A DNA stretch of 64,000 nt from Nocardia testacea NBRC 100365 (GCF_000308775.1 NZ_BAGJ01000135.1:62001-126000); one strand, 5' to 3'. Shown: positions 8,782 to 17,698, counted from the first letter of the stretch. Notes: generated from the letters alone by a model not told the origin. Translations and numbers: made by a program.

Positions 8782-10419
8782 CTACCCGTCGGCCAGGACT
8801 CGCCCGACCATCTCCCGGGCCGCTTCCTGGACCCGCGCGAGGTGTTCGGGGCCGTGGAAGGACTCCGCGTAGATCTTGTACTTGTTCTCGGTGCCCGACG
8901 GCCGGGCGGCGAACCAGGCGTTCTCGGTGCTCACCTTGAGTCCGCCCAGCGCGGCGCCGTTGCCCCGGGCCCGGGTGGCGACCTCGGTGACGGGTTCACC
9001 CGCGATCTCGTCGCCGGTCACCTGCTCGGGGCTGAGACCGGCGAGCAGTTTCTTCTGCGCGGGGTCGGCGGGGGCGTCGATCCGGGCATAGGCGGGACTG
9101 CCGTAGCGGCGTTCCAGTTCGTGGTAGCGGGTCGAGGGGCTCTGCCCGGTGACCGCGGCGATCTCGGCGGCCAGGAGGGCGAGCAGGATCCCGTCCTTCT
9201 CGGTGGTCCACACGGTGCCGTCCATCCGGAGGAACGACGCGCCCGCGCTCTCCTCACCCCCGAACGCGAGGCTTCCGCTGAACAGCCCCGGAACGAACCA
9301 TTTGAAGCCGACCGGCACCTCGTACACATCGCGGCCCAGCACGCTCACCACCCGGTCGATCATCGAGGAGGTGACCGCGGTTTTACCGATCTTGGTGAGG
9401 GCGTCCCAGCCCCGCCGGTTTGCCACCAGGTATTCGATGGCCACCGCGAGGAAATGGTTGGGGTTCATCAGGCCGCCGTCGGGGGTGACGATGCCGTGCC
9501 GGTCGGCGTCGGCGTCGTTGCCGGTGGAGATGTCGTAGTCGTCCCGGATCGCCACCAGCGAGGCCATGGCGTGCGGGGACGAGGGGTCCATCCGGATCTG
9601 ACCGTCGCTGTCGAGGGTCATGAAGCGCCAAGTGGGGTCCACGCTCGGGTTCACCACCTCGAGGTCGAGGTCGTAACGCTGACCGATCTCCTCCCAGTAG
9701 TCGACACTGGCACCGCCCATGGGATCGGCGCCGAGCCGGATCCCCGCGCCCCGGACGGCGTCGAGGTTCAGTACCGCGGGGAGATCGGCGATGTAGTGAT
9801 CGAGGTAGTCGTAGCGCTGCACCGAATCCATCGCCCGGGTGAGCGGGGCGCGCTTCACCTCGGACAGGCCGCCGCGCAGCAGTTCGTTGGCGCGTTCGGC
9901 GATGCTGTCGGTGGCGCCGGTATCGGCCGGGCCGCCGTGCGGGGGGTTGTATTTGATCCCGCCGTCGCGCGGCGGGTTGTGGGACGGGGTCACCACGATG
10001 CCATCGGCCTGGCCCCGGGCGCCGTCGCGGTTGTGGCGCACCACCGCATGGCTCAGCGCGGGCGTCGGAGTATAGCGGCCGCGGGAATCGACCACGGCAC
10101 CGATATCGTTGCCGGCCAGTACTTCCAGAACCGTGGTCCACGCGGGTTCGGACAGCGCGTGGGTGTCGCGGGCGAGATAGACGGGTCCGGTGATGCCCCG
10201 GGTCGCCCGATATTCGACCACGGCCTGGGTGATGGCCAGGATATGCGCCTCGTTGAAAGTGCCGTCCAGACTCGAACCACGGTGCCCGGAGGTCCCGAAG
10301 ATCACCCGCTGGGTGGGTTCGGCCGGGTCGGGCACCCGGCTGAAGTACGCGGTCACCAGCCCCGGAACATCCACCAGATCGCCTGGGCGGGCGGGCCGTC
10401 CGGCTCGATTGTGGGCCAT
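8782..10419 (-). CDS. pgm: phosphoglucomutase (alpha-D-glucose phosphate-specific)
   Basis: The protein has 545 residues, the usual length of the Pgm family. The ATG at 10419 has an AAGGGAGA site upstream. The enzyme interconverts glucose 1-phosphate and glucose 6-phosphate, feeding glycogen, trehalose and cell-wall sugar synthesis. The phosphoserine loop is TPSHNP (residues 144-149, Ser146). The metal-binding loop is GNDADADRHG (300-309), the sugar-binding loop is GEESAGASF, and a C-terminal RPSGTE phosphate loop is present. FGTSGHRGS near residue 41 is the N-terminal signature. It corresponds to pgmA (Rv3068c) of M. tuberculosis by family and neighbourhood. Confidence 0.95.
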   Translation of the reverse strand: MAHNRAGRPARPGDLVDVPGLVTAYFSRVPDPAEPTQRVIFGTSGHRGSSLDGTFNEAHILAITQAVVEYRATRGITGPVYLARDTHALSEPAWTTVLEVLAGNDIGAVVDSRGRYTPTPALSHAVVRHNRDGARGQADGIVVTPSHNPPRDGGIKYNPPHGGPADTGATDSIAERANELLRGGLSEVKRAPLTRAMDSVQRYDYLDHYIADLPAVLNLDAVRGAGIRLGADPMGGASVDYWEEIGQRYDLDLEVVNPSVDPTWRFMTLDSDGQIRMDPSSPHAMASLVAIRDDYDISTGNDADADRHGIVTPDGGLMNPNHFLAVAIEYLVANRRGWDALTKIGKTAVTSSMIDRVVSVLGRDVYEVPVGFKWFVPGLFSGSLAFGGEESAGASFLRMDGTVWTTEKDGILLALLAAEIAAVTGQSPSTRYHELERRYGSPAYARIDAPADPAQKKLLAGLSPEQVTGDEIAGEPVTEVATRARGNGAALGGLKVSTENAWFAARPSGTENKYKIYAESFHGPEHLARVQEAAREMVGRVLADG

Positions 10420-11565
10420 GCTCGGGTCTCCCTTCGTGGTCGGCCGCACGCGGCTGGTCATCGTGATCACCGGAACGGCCCCGCGGTCGCGGCGGCCGGA
10501 GACACCGCGACGAAACCGATCCCGCCGGCGCGCGCGGTGTTACCCAGGCCGTGCGTGCGGGCGCAGCCGGTGGCGAACTCGATCCTCTCGTGGACCGGGC
10601 GGCCCGAAGCGGCGGGCGCACCACGGGATCCGAGATCCGCACCTGCCGGTGCCGTCCGCATCACGTCCGCCTCGTCCCGGGCGCCCGGTACCGCCGAGCA
10701 CACAATGTTAACCGTCGATGACCCCTGCGGCAGAGGAGAATCGATCCCCGCGCTACCGGTGCGGGCCGGTGCGAATCGCACCGGAGTGCGGGATATCCCC
10801 CCGGCGACCGACGACCCCCCGGTCATCGCGCGCATCCCGGGCGCGCCACCCCCGGCCGATGATCCCGGCCTTCCCGACACCCTCATGACCCGACCCCTCT
10901 CGCTCGTACCGTACTGCGTTCCGCTCGTGCCGTACTGCGTTGCCACGTCGTGCCTTCCGGCCGCCGCACGGGCGGCCGTACCGGGCCGCGACGACAACAG
11001 GACGGGCACACCACCACTCGCCCGGACCCCACACCGGCGGCTCCCGGTCCGAGCAGTGTACGAACCCGGCCGGGGTGACCGGAAAGGGTGGTGAATCCTG
11101 CCGCTCGCGCGGCTCCGCAGGCCGTGCGGCTGGGCCGCGGTGGATCTCGATACCGGTGACCAGCGCCTACCGTCCTATAGGGAGGAAGGGTCCGGTCGCG
11201 GAGAAACGACCGAATAGACGGGCCCGCAACCGGTCCCGCGCCCTGCTTTCGGACTTGTTGGCCCGGCTTCCGGGAAGGCCGGTCGGGCGGAGGGCCGGCG
11301 CGGGCCGCACCGCGCGCGTTGGTGTGGCCGCACCGCGGTCCGGAAGTCCGGCCGGAACCGGCGTTCTCGTGGATGTGCCGAGCATGATGCCGTGGCGCAC
11401 CGAGCGTCGGTGGTCGCCCCGGACCGGGGGCGGTGGCGTCGCATTCGGCCGGTGTCCAGGTGGCGGGGCCCCTCCCGTTGCCGCCGTGCCCGCGGAATAT
11501 GCCGGATCGATGCGCCCGGAACGAAACCGATTCCGGTTAATTCGTAACTTGCTACCATTCCGGAT
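10420..11565. other. 1.1 kb gap without a convincing gene
   Basis: Between pgm and the next TetR gene long open frames exist on both strands, as expected at this GC content. None shows a recognisable domain, a good start site or a globular composition. A tandem 21-base repeat at 10901-10942 is the only clear structure. Immediately before the TetR gene a GTTA-N5-TAAC dyad (11536-11548) and a TACCAT hexamer (11553-11558) form its likely promoter. Confidence 0.45.
10901..10942. repeat. tandem 21-base direct repeat
   Basis: Two adjacent copies of a 21-base unit (10901-10921 and 10922-10942) differ at only two positions. The unit contains CGTACTGCGTT. It is not a dyad, so it need not be an operator. 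No gene covers it on good evidence. Confidence 0.7.
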
Positions 11566-12249
11566 GTGAATCTCGCCACCTCTGCGCCCCGGACGCGCCG
11601 GCTCCGGGTCGATGCGGCGCGAAACCAGCAGCGGATCGTCGAGGCCGCACACGAGTTGTTCGCCGATCGCGGACTGGATATCACGCTCGACGATGTGGCC
11701 GAACGCGCCGGCGTCGGGGTGGGGACGGTCTACCGCAGATTCGCCAACAAGCGGGAACTGGTGGCCGAGGTCTTCGCCGGGCATATCCGCGAGTTCGCCG
11801 AGGCCACCGCGGAGGCGCTCGCCGCACGGGACCCCTGGGAGGGGCTGGTGCGGTTGTTCGAATACGCCTGCCGGCGGATGGCGACCAATCGCGGTCTCAG
11901 TGAGGTCGTACTCGATTCGGTCGACGGGCCGGCCCGTTTCGGCTGCACCGGCAAGGACCTGGGCCCGGCGGTCGCGGCGGTGATGGAACGCGCCCGGGAG
12001 GCCGGGGTGGTGCAGCCGGGTATCGAGGCCACCGATCTCTTCGCGCTCATCTACATGGTCGATTCGCTCGCCGAATTCGCCCGGCCCATCGATTCCGATA
12101 TCTGGCGGCGCTATATGGCGATCGCCCTGAACGGTATCCGGGCCGAGAGTTCGCCGCTGCAGCCGCTGACCGTGAACGCGCTCAGCCTGGCCGAGGTCGA
12201 GCAGGCCAAGGCCGCCAAACCGGGGCCGCTGCCGATCCGCCGCCGCTGA
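11566..12249 (+). CDS. TetR-family transcriptional regulator
   Basis: This 227-residue protein has an N-terminal helix-turn-helix at about residues 20-62 (IVEAAHELFADRGLD, LDDVAERAGVGVGTVYRRFANK), the classic TetR form. The GTG at 11566 lies 7 bases after a TACCAT -10 hexamer, so a leaderless transcript is likely, and a GTTA-N5-TAAC dyad sits just upstream as a possible self-operator. The C-terminal domain is of the TetR_C_33/SbtR-like sort. The lactone oxidase gene follows 64 bases later on the same strand with its own apparent promoter. Confidence 0.88.
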   Translation: MNLATSAPRTRRLRVDAARNQQRIVEAAHELFADRGLDITLDDVAERAGVGVGTVYRRFANKRELVAEVFAGHIREFAEATAEALAARDPWEGLVRLFEYACRRMATNRGLSEVVLDSVDGPARFGCTGKDLGPAVAAVMERAREAGVVQPGIEATDLFALIYMVDSLAEFARPIDSDIWRRYMAIALNGIRAESSPLQPLTVNALSLAEVEQAKAAKPGPLPIRRR

Positions 12250-12313
12250 ACCCGCGTTTCCGTTTCTCCGCACTTCTTCCCCACGGCCCGGCTCTTGGCC
12301 TAGTGTTGGACGG

Positions 12314-13642
12314 GTGACCAAGTTATGGGTGAACTGGGCCGGTGATCAGCGGTGCGCACCGGCTCGCCTGTGCGCGCCGCGCGATCACGCGGAACTGTCC
12401 GCCGAACTCGCCCGCGCGGCCGAGGCCGGACACCGGGTCCGCGTCGCGGGCTCGGGTCACTCGTTCACCGACGCCTGCCTCACCGACGGCGTCCTGCTCG
12501 ACCTGTCCCGGATGAACCGCGTCCTCGACGTGGACTCGGTGACCGGCCTGGCCCGCGTGCAGGCGGGCACCACGCTGGCGGCACTCAACGCCCGGTTCGA
12601 CGAGTACGGCCTCGCATTTCCCAATCTGGGCGATATCGATGTCCAGACCATCGCGGGTGCCACGGCCACCGGAACCCACGGCACCGGCGGCCGGCTGCCC
12701 AATATCTCCGCCGCCCTGCACGCGGTGGAACTCATGACGGCCGACGGCCGCGTCGTCGAACTCACCGAGGAGGCCGGCCCGCAGGCCTGGCGCGCCGCCC
12801 GGGTCGGCCTTGGTGCCCTCGGCGTGGTCACCGCGGTGACGCTGCGCCTCGTCCCCGCGTTCGTCCTCGAAGGCGTCGAACGCCCGGTTCCGGTCGAGGA
12901 AGTACTGGCCGACCTGGACTCCTATATCGACGACAACGATCACTTCGAGTTCTACATGTTCGCACACAGCCCTATCGCCATGACCAAGCGCAACAACCGG
13001 GTCGATCTCCCCGCCGCGCCGCGCCCCGAAGTCGTGGACTGGTTCGCCGATATCCTGTTGTCCAATTACGCCTTCGACACGCTGTGCCGGCTCGCCCGCC
13101 GCCGGCCCGGGCTCATTCCGTGGATCCAGCGTGGCGCCGCCTACGCGGGCAGCTACCGCCGCCAGGTCGATCGGTCCTACCGAGTGTTCACCAGCCCCCG
13201 GCTGTTCCGCTTCACCGAAATGGAATACGCGATCCCCCGCGAGCATTCGGTGGCGGCGGTCCGGGAGATCAAAGAGACCGCGCGGCGTTTCGACAGCCCG
13301 ATGCCGATCGAGGTGCGCTGGGTAGCCGGTGACGACGCCTTCCTCTCGCCCGCGGGCGGGCGCGCCACCTGCTATATCGCGGTCCACCAGTACCAGGGCA
13401 TGGACCACGAGCCGTTCTTCCGCGCCTGCGAGGCGGTCTTCGACCGCTACGACGGCCGCCCGCACTGGGGCAAACGCCACTATCAGACAGCGGAGACATT
13501 GCGCGAGCGCTATCCCGACTGGGAGCGGTTCGCCGCGGTGCGCCGCCGCTACGACCCCGAGGGCCGGTTCGCCAACGGCTATCTGGACCGAGTACTCGGC
13601 CCGGTGTCAGCGGCCGAGGATACGGTCGACCAGCTCGGGTAG
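12314..13642 (+). CDS. FAD-linked sugar-1,4-lactone oxidase (L-gulono/D-arabinono type)
   Basis: The protein has 442 residues. The PCMH-type FAD domain begins with VRVAGSGHSF (residues 42-51), followed by the IAGATATGTHGTGG segment that binds FAD. The C-terminal ALO domain ends with the family-typical RPHWGK-H-Y and RYDPEGRFANGY stretches. In M. tuberculosis the relative Rv1771 is an L-gulono-1,4-lactone dehydrogenase; electron acceptor and exact lactone cannot be read here. The GTG at 12314 lies 7 bases after TAGTGT, so it is probably leaderless. Its last 36 bases overlap the end of the convergent sirtuin gene. Confidence 0.88.
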   Translation: MTKLWVNWAGDQRCAPARLCAPRDHAELSAELARAAEAGHRVRVAGSGHSFTDACLTDGVLLDLSRMNRVLDVDSVTGLARVQAGTTLAALNARFDEYGLAFPNLGDIDVQTIAGATATGTHGTGGRLPNISAALHAVELMTADGRVVELTEEAGPQAWRAARVGLGALGVVTAVTLRLVPAFVLEGVERPVPVEEVLADLDSYIDDNDHFEFYMFAHSPIAMTKRNNRVDLPAAPRPEVVDWFADILLSNYAFDTLCRLARRRPGLIPWIQRGAAYAGSYRRQVDRSYRVFTSPRLFRFTEMEYAIPREHSVAAVREIKETARRFDSPMPIEVRWVAGDDAFLSPAGGRATCYIAVHQYQGMDHEPFFRACEAVFDRYDGRPHWGKRHYQTAETLRERYPDWERFAAVRRRYDPEGRFANGYLDRVLGPVSAAEDTVDQLG

Positions 13643-14350
13643 CGCGGTGCCGATCGGTTCGCGCACCACCTCGGTCGCGAGCGAATCGTAGGGCGTGGGT
13701 TCGGCGTTGACGATGACGAGATCGGCACCGGCCGATGCCGCCCGCCCGCACAGCGAGGCCGCCGGCTCCACCTGCAACGAGGTACCGACCGCCAGGAAGA
13801 TCTCGGCCGTCTCGGCGGCCAGCGTCGCCTTGATCAGCGTACGGTGGTCGAGCGCCTGGCCGAACATGATGACAGCGGCCTTGAGGATGCCCCCGCATTC
13901 CGGACAGGGCGGATCCGCCTCACCGGCGGCCACTCGTTCCAGCGTGGCGGCCATGGTCGCGGTGAAGTCGCACTGCACACAGACCACATCGAACATATTG
14001 CCGTGGATCTCCACCACCCGCTGCGGGGCGGAACCGGCACGCTGATGCAGCCGGTCGATGTTCTGGGTGACGATGGTGAGCGCCCGGCCCGCTCGTTCGA
14101 GATCGACCAGCGCGCGGTGGGCGCCGTTCGGTTCGGCCGCCCACGCCGGATTGTCCCGGCGGGCGAGCCAGGACTTCTCGCGCAGCGCCGGATCGGCCAG
14201 ATAGTGGTCGTAGGTCGACAGCAGTTCGGCGATGGGGTCTTCGATCCAGACCCCGCGGGGCCCGCGGAAATCGGGGATGCCGCTGTCGGTGGAGATCCCG
14301 GCACCGGTCAATACCGCGATCCGGCCGGTGCGCGCGTACCAGTCGCTCAC
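13607..14350 (-). CDS. NAD-dependent protein deacylase (sirtuin, Sir2 family)
   Basis: The protein has 247 residues. The GTG at 14350 was chosen because a GGAGG lies exactly 7 bases upstream. The NAD-binding motifs are GAGIS (16-20), SGIPDFRG (23-30) and TQNID (95-99). The catalytic base is His116 of EIHGN. Zinc ligands are the two pairs CVQC (124, 127) and CPEC (149, 152). GTSLQVEP completes the Rossmann fold. Bacterial members remove acetyl or longer acyl groups from lysines such as that of acetyl-CoA synthetase. The gene ends inside the last codons of the lactone oxidase. Confidence 0.93.
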   Translation of the reverse strand: MSDWYARTGRIAVLTGAGISTDSGIPDFRGPRGVWIEDPIAELLSTYDHYLADPALREKSWLARRDNPAWAAEPNGAHRALVDLERAGRALTIVTQNIDRLHQRAGSAPQRVVEIHGNMFDVVCVQCDFTATMAATLERVAAGEADPPCPECGGILKAAVIMFGQALDHRTLIKATLAAETAEIFLAVGTSLQVEPAASLCGRAASAGADLVIVNAEPTPYDSLATEVVREPIGTALPELVDRILGR

Positions 14351-14485
14351 CGTCGCGCCTCCGGTCCGCCGCGCACTGCGCGGGACAGCGCCACCCGAGG
14401 GGTTGGTTTGCACATGCCACGAGCTTAAGCAGCAGCCACCGCCCCCGGCACGCTCCGGTCACTCGACCCGCACCGGCTAATCGTT

Positions 14486-14500
14486 AGCAAACAGTTTGCT
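14486..14500. promoter_or_regulatory. perfect short palindrome, possible operator
   Basis: AGCAAAC-A-GTTTGCT is a perfect 15-base dyad around a central A. It lies upstream of both the sirtuin gene (minus) and the small membrane gene at 14740. No regulator gene is adjacent, so the binder is unknown. Confidence 0.35.
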
Positions 14501-14739
14501 GTATTCCGATTCGGCTTCCAGACCCCACCGAACCCTCCGGTTTCCGCAACGGGCCGGAAACCGACCCCAGGTCTTTTATCAGGGTCTTTTACCGAAAGAT
14601 CACGAGCTCATCGCACGTTCGAGCGCTTACACCGGCCGCGCTGTGATAGCCGTCTCTGGATTTGCTGAGTGGTATCCAGCAGGAGATTTCTCCGTTACTG
14701 TTAACCCATCCACACCGCCACCGAAACGGAGGTTCTGCT

Positions 14740-15039
14740 ATGGCTCGCCACCGCATTCCCCGTCCGGCAGACCCGCGGGTCGGATACCATATGCCGAGCA
14801 ATTACGGCAGTCACGGTTTGGTAACCCACGGCGCCGGGTATTCGGAAGAAATGACAGCACTGCGTAACCGACCCACCCGGATCGCCGGCATGGAATGGGG
14901 CACCGCACTGCTGGCCCTCGCCACGTGCCTCATCTTCAGCACCAGCATCGCCGCCATCACCCAATCCCTACCCACCGCACTGATCGCCACCGCCAGCATT
15001 CTCCTCGGCCTCGGCATCACGCTGCGCATCCTGAGATAA
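14740..15039 (+). CDS. small two-helix membrane protein, unknown
   Basis: The 99-residue protein starts at the ATG at 14740, preceded by GGAGG with a 7-base gap. The first 50 residues are basic and Tyr/His/Pro-rich. Two hydrophobic helices follow (about 54-73 and 77-96), ending in a short basic tail. The composition is that of actinobacterial UsfY- or DUF-like small membrane proteins, but I do not recognise the family. It lies before the smpB region on the same strand with a 64-base gap. Confidence 0.6.
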   Translation: MARHRIPRPADPRVGYHMPSNYGSHGLVTHGAGYSEEMTALRNRPTRIAGMEWGTALLALATCLIFSTSIAAITQSLPTALIATASILLGLGITLRILR

Positions 15040-15103
15040 GCTCGCCGGGTCGAAATCTCGTGCCCCGCCCGCGAATATCTGCCCGCACGGCTAGTCTGCG
15101 AGC

Positions 15104-15337
15104 ATGGTATCCGGGGACGGGTCCGACGACACCATCGGCGGAGACGGAGGCGGTTCCCCCGGGGAAGCCGCCGACGGACCACCGCGGAGCCGGAACGCGG
15201 ACCCGGTGGTCGAAAGCGGCTGGCTCGATCGCCGGACTCGGCCGCACCCCACCGGCAGGCCGCGGCTCTCGACGGCTCTGCTGGTCATCGCCTTCGTCGC
15301 CGTACTCGTGCTGTACCTGTTCCTGAAACCCGGCTGA
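15104..15337 (+). CDS. small single-pass membrane protein with C-terminal VLYLFLKP
   Basis: The protein has 77 residues. An acidic, Gly/Ser-rich cytoplasmic half is followed by one helix (about 57-75) ending in VLYLFLKPG. The ATG at 15104 lies 6 bases after a TAGTCT hexamer, so the transcript is probably leaderless. It sits 49 bases before smpB. The same VLYLF-x-KP ending helix occurs in the tiny protein before ftsE at 32993-33148. In mycobacteria a small membrane protein also sits in the prfB-ftsEX-smpB cluster, so this may be a relative. No function is known. Confidence 0.6.
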   Translation: MVSGDGSDDTIGGDGGGSPGEAADGPPRSRNADPVVESGWLDRRTRPHPTGRPRLSTALLVIAFVAVLVLYLFLKPG

Positions 15338-15386
15338 CCAGCGGCCGGGAATAATCCTGTTGCCGCGGCCGCTTAAGGTTGTCGTT

Positions 15387-15860
15387 ATGAAGGAGAAGGG
15401 GCGCAAGGTCATCGCGACCAACCGCCGGGCACGGCACAACTACACGATCCTGGACACCTACGAGGCCGGGATCGCGCTGGTCGGTACCGAGGTCAAGAGT
15501 CTGCGTGAGGGCAAGGCCTCACTGGTGGACGCCTTCGCGACCGTGGACAACGGCGAAGTATGGCTGCGGGGCCTGCACATCCCCGAGTTCAGCCACGGTA
15601 CCTGGACCAACCACGCACCGCGCCGGGTCCGGAAACTGCTGCTGCACAAACGGGAGATCGAACGCCTGGTCGGCAAATCGCGCGAGGGCAATCAAACCCT
15701 CGTCCCGCTGTCGATGTACTTCTCCGACGGCAAGGTGAAGGTGGAACTCGCCCTCGCCAAGGGTAAGCAGGACTACGACAAACGCCAGGACCTGGCCCGC
15801 CGGACCGCCGAACGCGAGGTCACCCGGGAGATCGGCCGCCGCGTCAAGGGCATGCGCTGA
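15387..15860 (+). CDS. smpB: SsrA-binding protein SmpB
   Basis: The protein has 157 residues, the usual SmpB size. It binds tmRNA and carries it to stalled ribosomes for trans-translation. Seen: VIATNRRARHNYTI near the N terminus, the GTEVKSLREGKASL stretch of the OB core, KLLLHKREI, and the basic C-terminal tail DYDKRQDLARR..EIGRRVKG that enters the empty mRNA channel. The ATG at 15387 lies 7 bases after TAAGGT, a leaderless promoter. The ssrA gene follows 86 bases downstream, its functional partner. In mycobacteria smpB directly follows ftsX, whereas here ftsX is about 19 kb away. Confidence 0.97.
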   Translation: MKEKGRKVIATNRRARHNYTILDTYEAGIALVGTEVKSLREGKASLVDAFATVDNGEVWLRGLHIPEFSHGTWTNHAPRRVRKLLLHKREIERLVGKSREGNQTLVPLSMYFSDGKVKVELALAKGKQDYDKRQDLARRTAEREVTREIGRRVKGMR

Positions 15861-15911
15861 GCAGCCCGGGCCGGCCCGGAAAACGGGAATGAACCATGGT
15901 GGGTCAGGTGT

Positions 15912-15940
15912 TAACATGACTAGCCCGGCAAGGTGCCGGG
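15912..15940 (+). promoter_or_regulatory. ssrA promoter hexamer and 5' precursor hairpin
   Basis: TAACAT (15912-15917) is a plausible -10 box. It is followed by a hairpin CCCGGCA-AGG-TGCCGGG (15924-15940) ending six bases before mature tmRNA. The hairpin would be at the 5' end of the precursor removed by RNase P, or could end smpB transcripts. Confidence 0.5.
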
Positions 15941-15946
15941 ACGTAC

Positions 15947-16312
15947 GGGGCTGAACGGTTTCGACTGCGTACGTAGATTCAGGGGAAGCGTGTCGGTGCA
16001 GGCAAGAGACCACCGTAAGCGTCGTTGCAACCAATTAAGCGCCGATTCCAATCAGCGCGAGTACGCTCTCGCTGCCTAAGCGATAGCGTCTCTGTCGGCC
16101 CGAGGTTCGCCCTCGGCTTCGGTGCCGGCATCAGCTAGAGGGCTCACCGCGCGACTCGGTCGCGGAGTAGTGCGGGACATCCAACAGCGACTGGGATCGT
16201 CATCCCGGCTTGTTCGCGAGACCGGGAGATCCGAGTAGAGGCATAGCGAACTGCACACGGAGAAGCCTTGATGAAGCGGCGGAGGACCCGGGTTCGATTC
16301 CCGGCAGCTCCA
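15947..16312 (+). ncRNA. ssrA: tmRNA
   Basis: The 5' end GGGGCTG pairs with the 3' CAGCTCC (16305-16311) to form the alanyl acceptor stem, with discriminator A and no encoded CCA. A T-arm with GGTTCGATTCC lies near the 3' end. The internal reading frame at 16039-16077 encodes the proteolysis tag ADSNQREYALAA, then TAA; an Ala from the charged tmRNA precedes it. The form is very close to the mycobacterial tag. The length of about 366 bases is normal. smpB lies directly upstream and a strong terminator directly downstream. Confidence 0.97.
16039..16077 (+). other. tmRNA-encoded proteolysis tag frame
   Basis: Twelve codons reading ADSNQREYALAA followed by TAA inside ssrA. The C-terminal ALAA is the signal recognised by ClpXP-type proteases. 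The frame choice at the resume codon GCC rests on similarity to the known actinobacterial tag ADSHQRDYALAA. Confidence 0.9.
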
Positions 16313-16315
16313 CGG

Positions 16316-16350
16316 AAGGCCCGCAGGTCATAGACCTGCGGGCCTTTTCT
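16316..16350 (+). terminator. intrinsic terminator of ssrA
   Basis: Twelve-base perfect arms GGCCCGCAGGTC (16318-16329) and GACCTGCGGGCC (16333-16344) around an ATA loop, followed by TTTTCTCTT. It starts a few bases after the tmRNA 3' end. The upstream AA and downstream TT extend the stem. Confidence 0.92.
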
Positions 16351-16464
16351 CTTCGGTGGGTCGCGGTACCGGCCTACCCAAGGAGCTCTGTCGCGTATCG
16401 GCGGTGTTGCCGGCGGGCCGCCCGCCACCGCGCGGAAGCCCGGGTGGCGGGCGGTATCCAGCAG

Positions 16465-17682
16465 CTACTCGGCCCCGGTGCGCAGCCCGGCCACCACCAG
16501 CGACCCACCGGCCAGCGCGACGGTCGCGGCGACCAGCGCGAAAAGGGTGACACCCGCGGCGAAACCGAGGCGGTCGCTGAGGAAGCCCAGGGCCAGGATC
16601 AGCAGACCGGCGAAGGCGTAGGCGCCGATATTGAGTGCCGCGTTGGCCTCGGCCAGCCGCCCGGCCGGGATATCGGCGTTGAGCAGGGCCAGTCCGCCCA
16701 GCATTCCCGGGCCGTAGGCGGCCCCGGCCAGGATCGCGGCGACGGTCAGCCCGGCCACCGAGGAAGTGTCGACCGCGACGACCAGCGCGGCCACGCAGAC
16801 GATCGTGCCGGCCACCGAGACCAGCAGCAGCCGGCGCACCGGCAGGCCGCGCAGCGCGAACTGACTGCCGGTGGCGACGGCGAAGGTCAGGCAGGCCAGT
16901 ACCCCGGCGACGATCCGGTTGGTCGTGCCGAGCAGTTCCGACAGCAGCGACGGTGCCAGCGAGAGCATGAACGCTGTCGTGGTCAGCGCGGCGCCCGCCA
17001 CGGTGACGGCGACGAGCAGCTGCCGCCGGTTCGCACGCGGTACCCGGGGCAGCCGGACCCACGCCGCACCTTTCCCGGCGCCGGCGCGGGGAATCGGCAC
17101 AAGGGCGACGATGGCCAGTGCTGCCAGCAGGAAGAGGGTTTCGAGCAGGAAGACGGTGACGGTGGGGCCGGGCACGGTTTCGGAAAGGATCCCGCCCAGC
17201 AGCGGGCCCAGCCCGGTACCGACCGCGATGCCGACGGCGCCGGCCAGCGCCGCGGAACGGGTGCCGGCCGGGCCCGCGATATCGGCCACCGCGGCCACGC
17301 CGGCGGAAACCATGGCGCCGCTGGCGATACCGGTCAGCGTGCGTGCCACGAACAGGGCCAGGACGCTCGGTGCGGCGGCGAAGATCAACCCGGCGGCGAT
17401 CGCCAGTACGAGGGCGGGCACCAGCACCGCCTTGCGGCCGAGCCGGTCCGAGGCGACTCCCGCCACCAGGAGGGCGACGGCCATCCCGGCCATGTAGCAG
17501 CAGAACACCGCGGTGAGAGTGCTCTTTCCGAAACCGAATTCGTCCTGCCAGAGCACATACAGCGGGGTGGCCGCATTGGCGAGGACGAAGACCGCGGCGA
17601 TCGGCCAGGCGGCCGACCAGGTACGCAGACGCGCGCGGCGCTCCTCCGGCGCGCGGGCATCGAGGACGGCGGTGACGGCCAT
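16465..17682 (-). CDS. major facilitator superfamily transporter
   Basis: The protein has 405 residues. The ATG at 17682 is preceded by AGGAG at a good distance; a TTG at 17700 is in frame but less likely. Twelve helices are visible. The MFS loop motif GVASDRLGRKAVLV lies between helices 2 and 3, and VARTLTGIASGAM marks helix 4. Small-molecule efflux is the likely role; substrate unknown. It is divergent from a helix-turn-helix regulator at 17791, with AAGTACGA operators between them, so the regulator probably controls it. Confidence 0.85.
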   Translation of the reverse strand: MAVTAVLDARAPEERRARLRTWSAAWPIAAVFVLANAATPLYVLWQDEFGFGKSTLTAVFCCYMAGMAVALLVAGVASDRLGRKAVLVPALVLAIAAGLIFAAAPSVLALFVARTLTGIASGAMVSAGVAAVADIAGPAGTRSAALAGAVGIAVGTGLGPLLGGILSETVPGPTVTVFLLETLFLLAALAIVALVPIPRAGAGKGAAWVRLPRVPRANRRQLLVAVTVAGAALTTTAFMLSLAPSLLSELLGTTNRIVAGVLACLTFAVATGSQFALRGLPVRRLLLVSVAGTIVCVAALVVAVDTSSVAGLTVAAILAGAAYGPGMLGGLALLNADIPAGRLAEANAALNIGAYAFAGLLILALGFLSDRLGFAAGVTLFALVAATVALAGGSLVVAGLRTGAE

Positions 17683-17698
17683 GGTGCGCTCCTGACTC

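Noticed and set aside
10467..11009. 180-codon minus-strand frame upstream of pgm
   Set aside because: Low-complexity Gly/Ala/Arg content, no ribosome site and no family match; the repeat inside would give tandem QYGTS words, but that alone is not evidence.
8770..11094. 774-codon plus-strand frame opposite pgm
   Set aside because: A shadow of pgm continuing into the gap; no start site or domain, and the minus strand carries all Pgm motifs.
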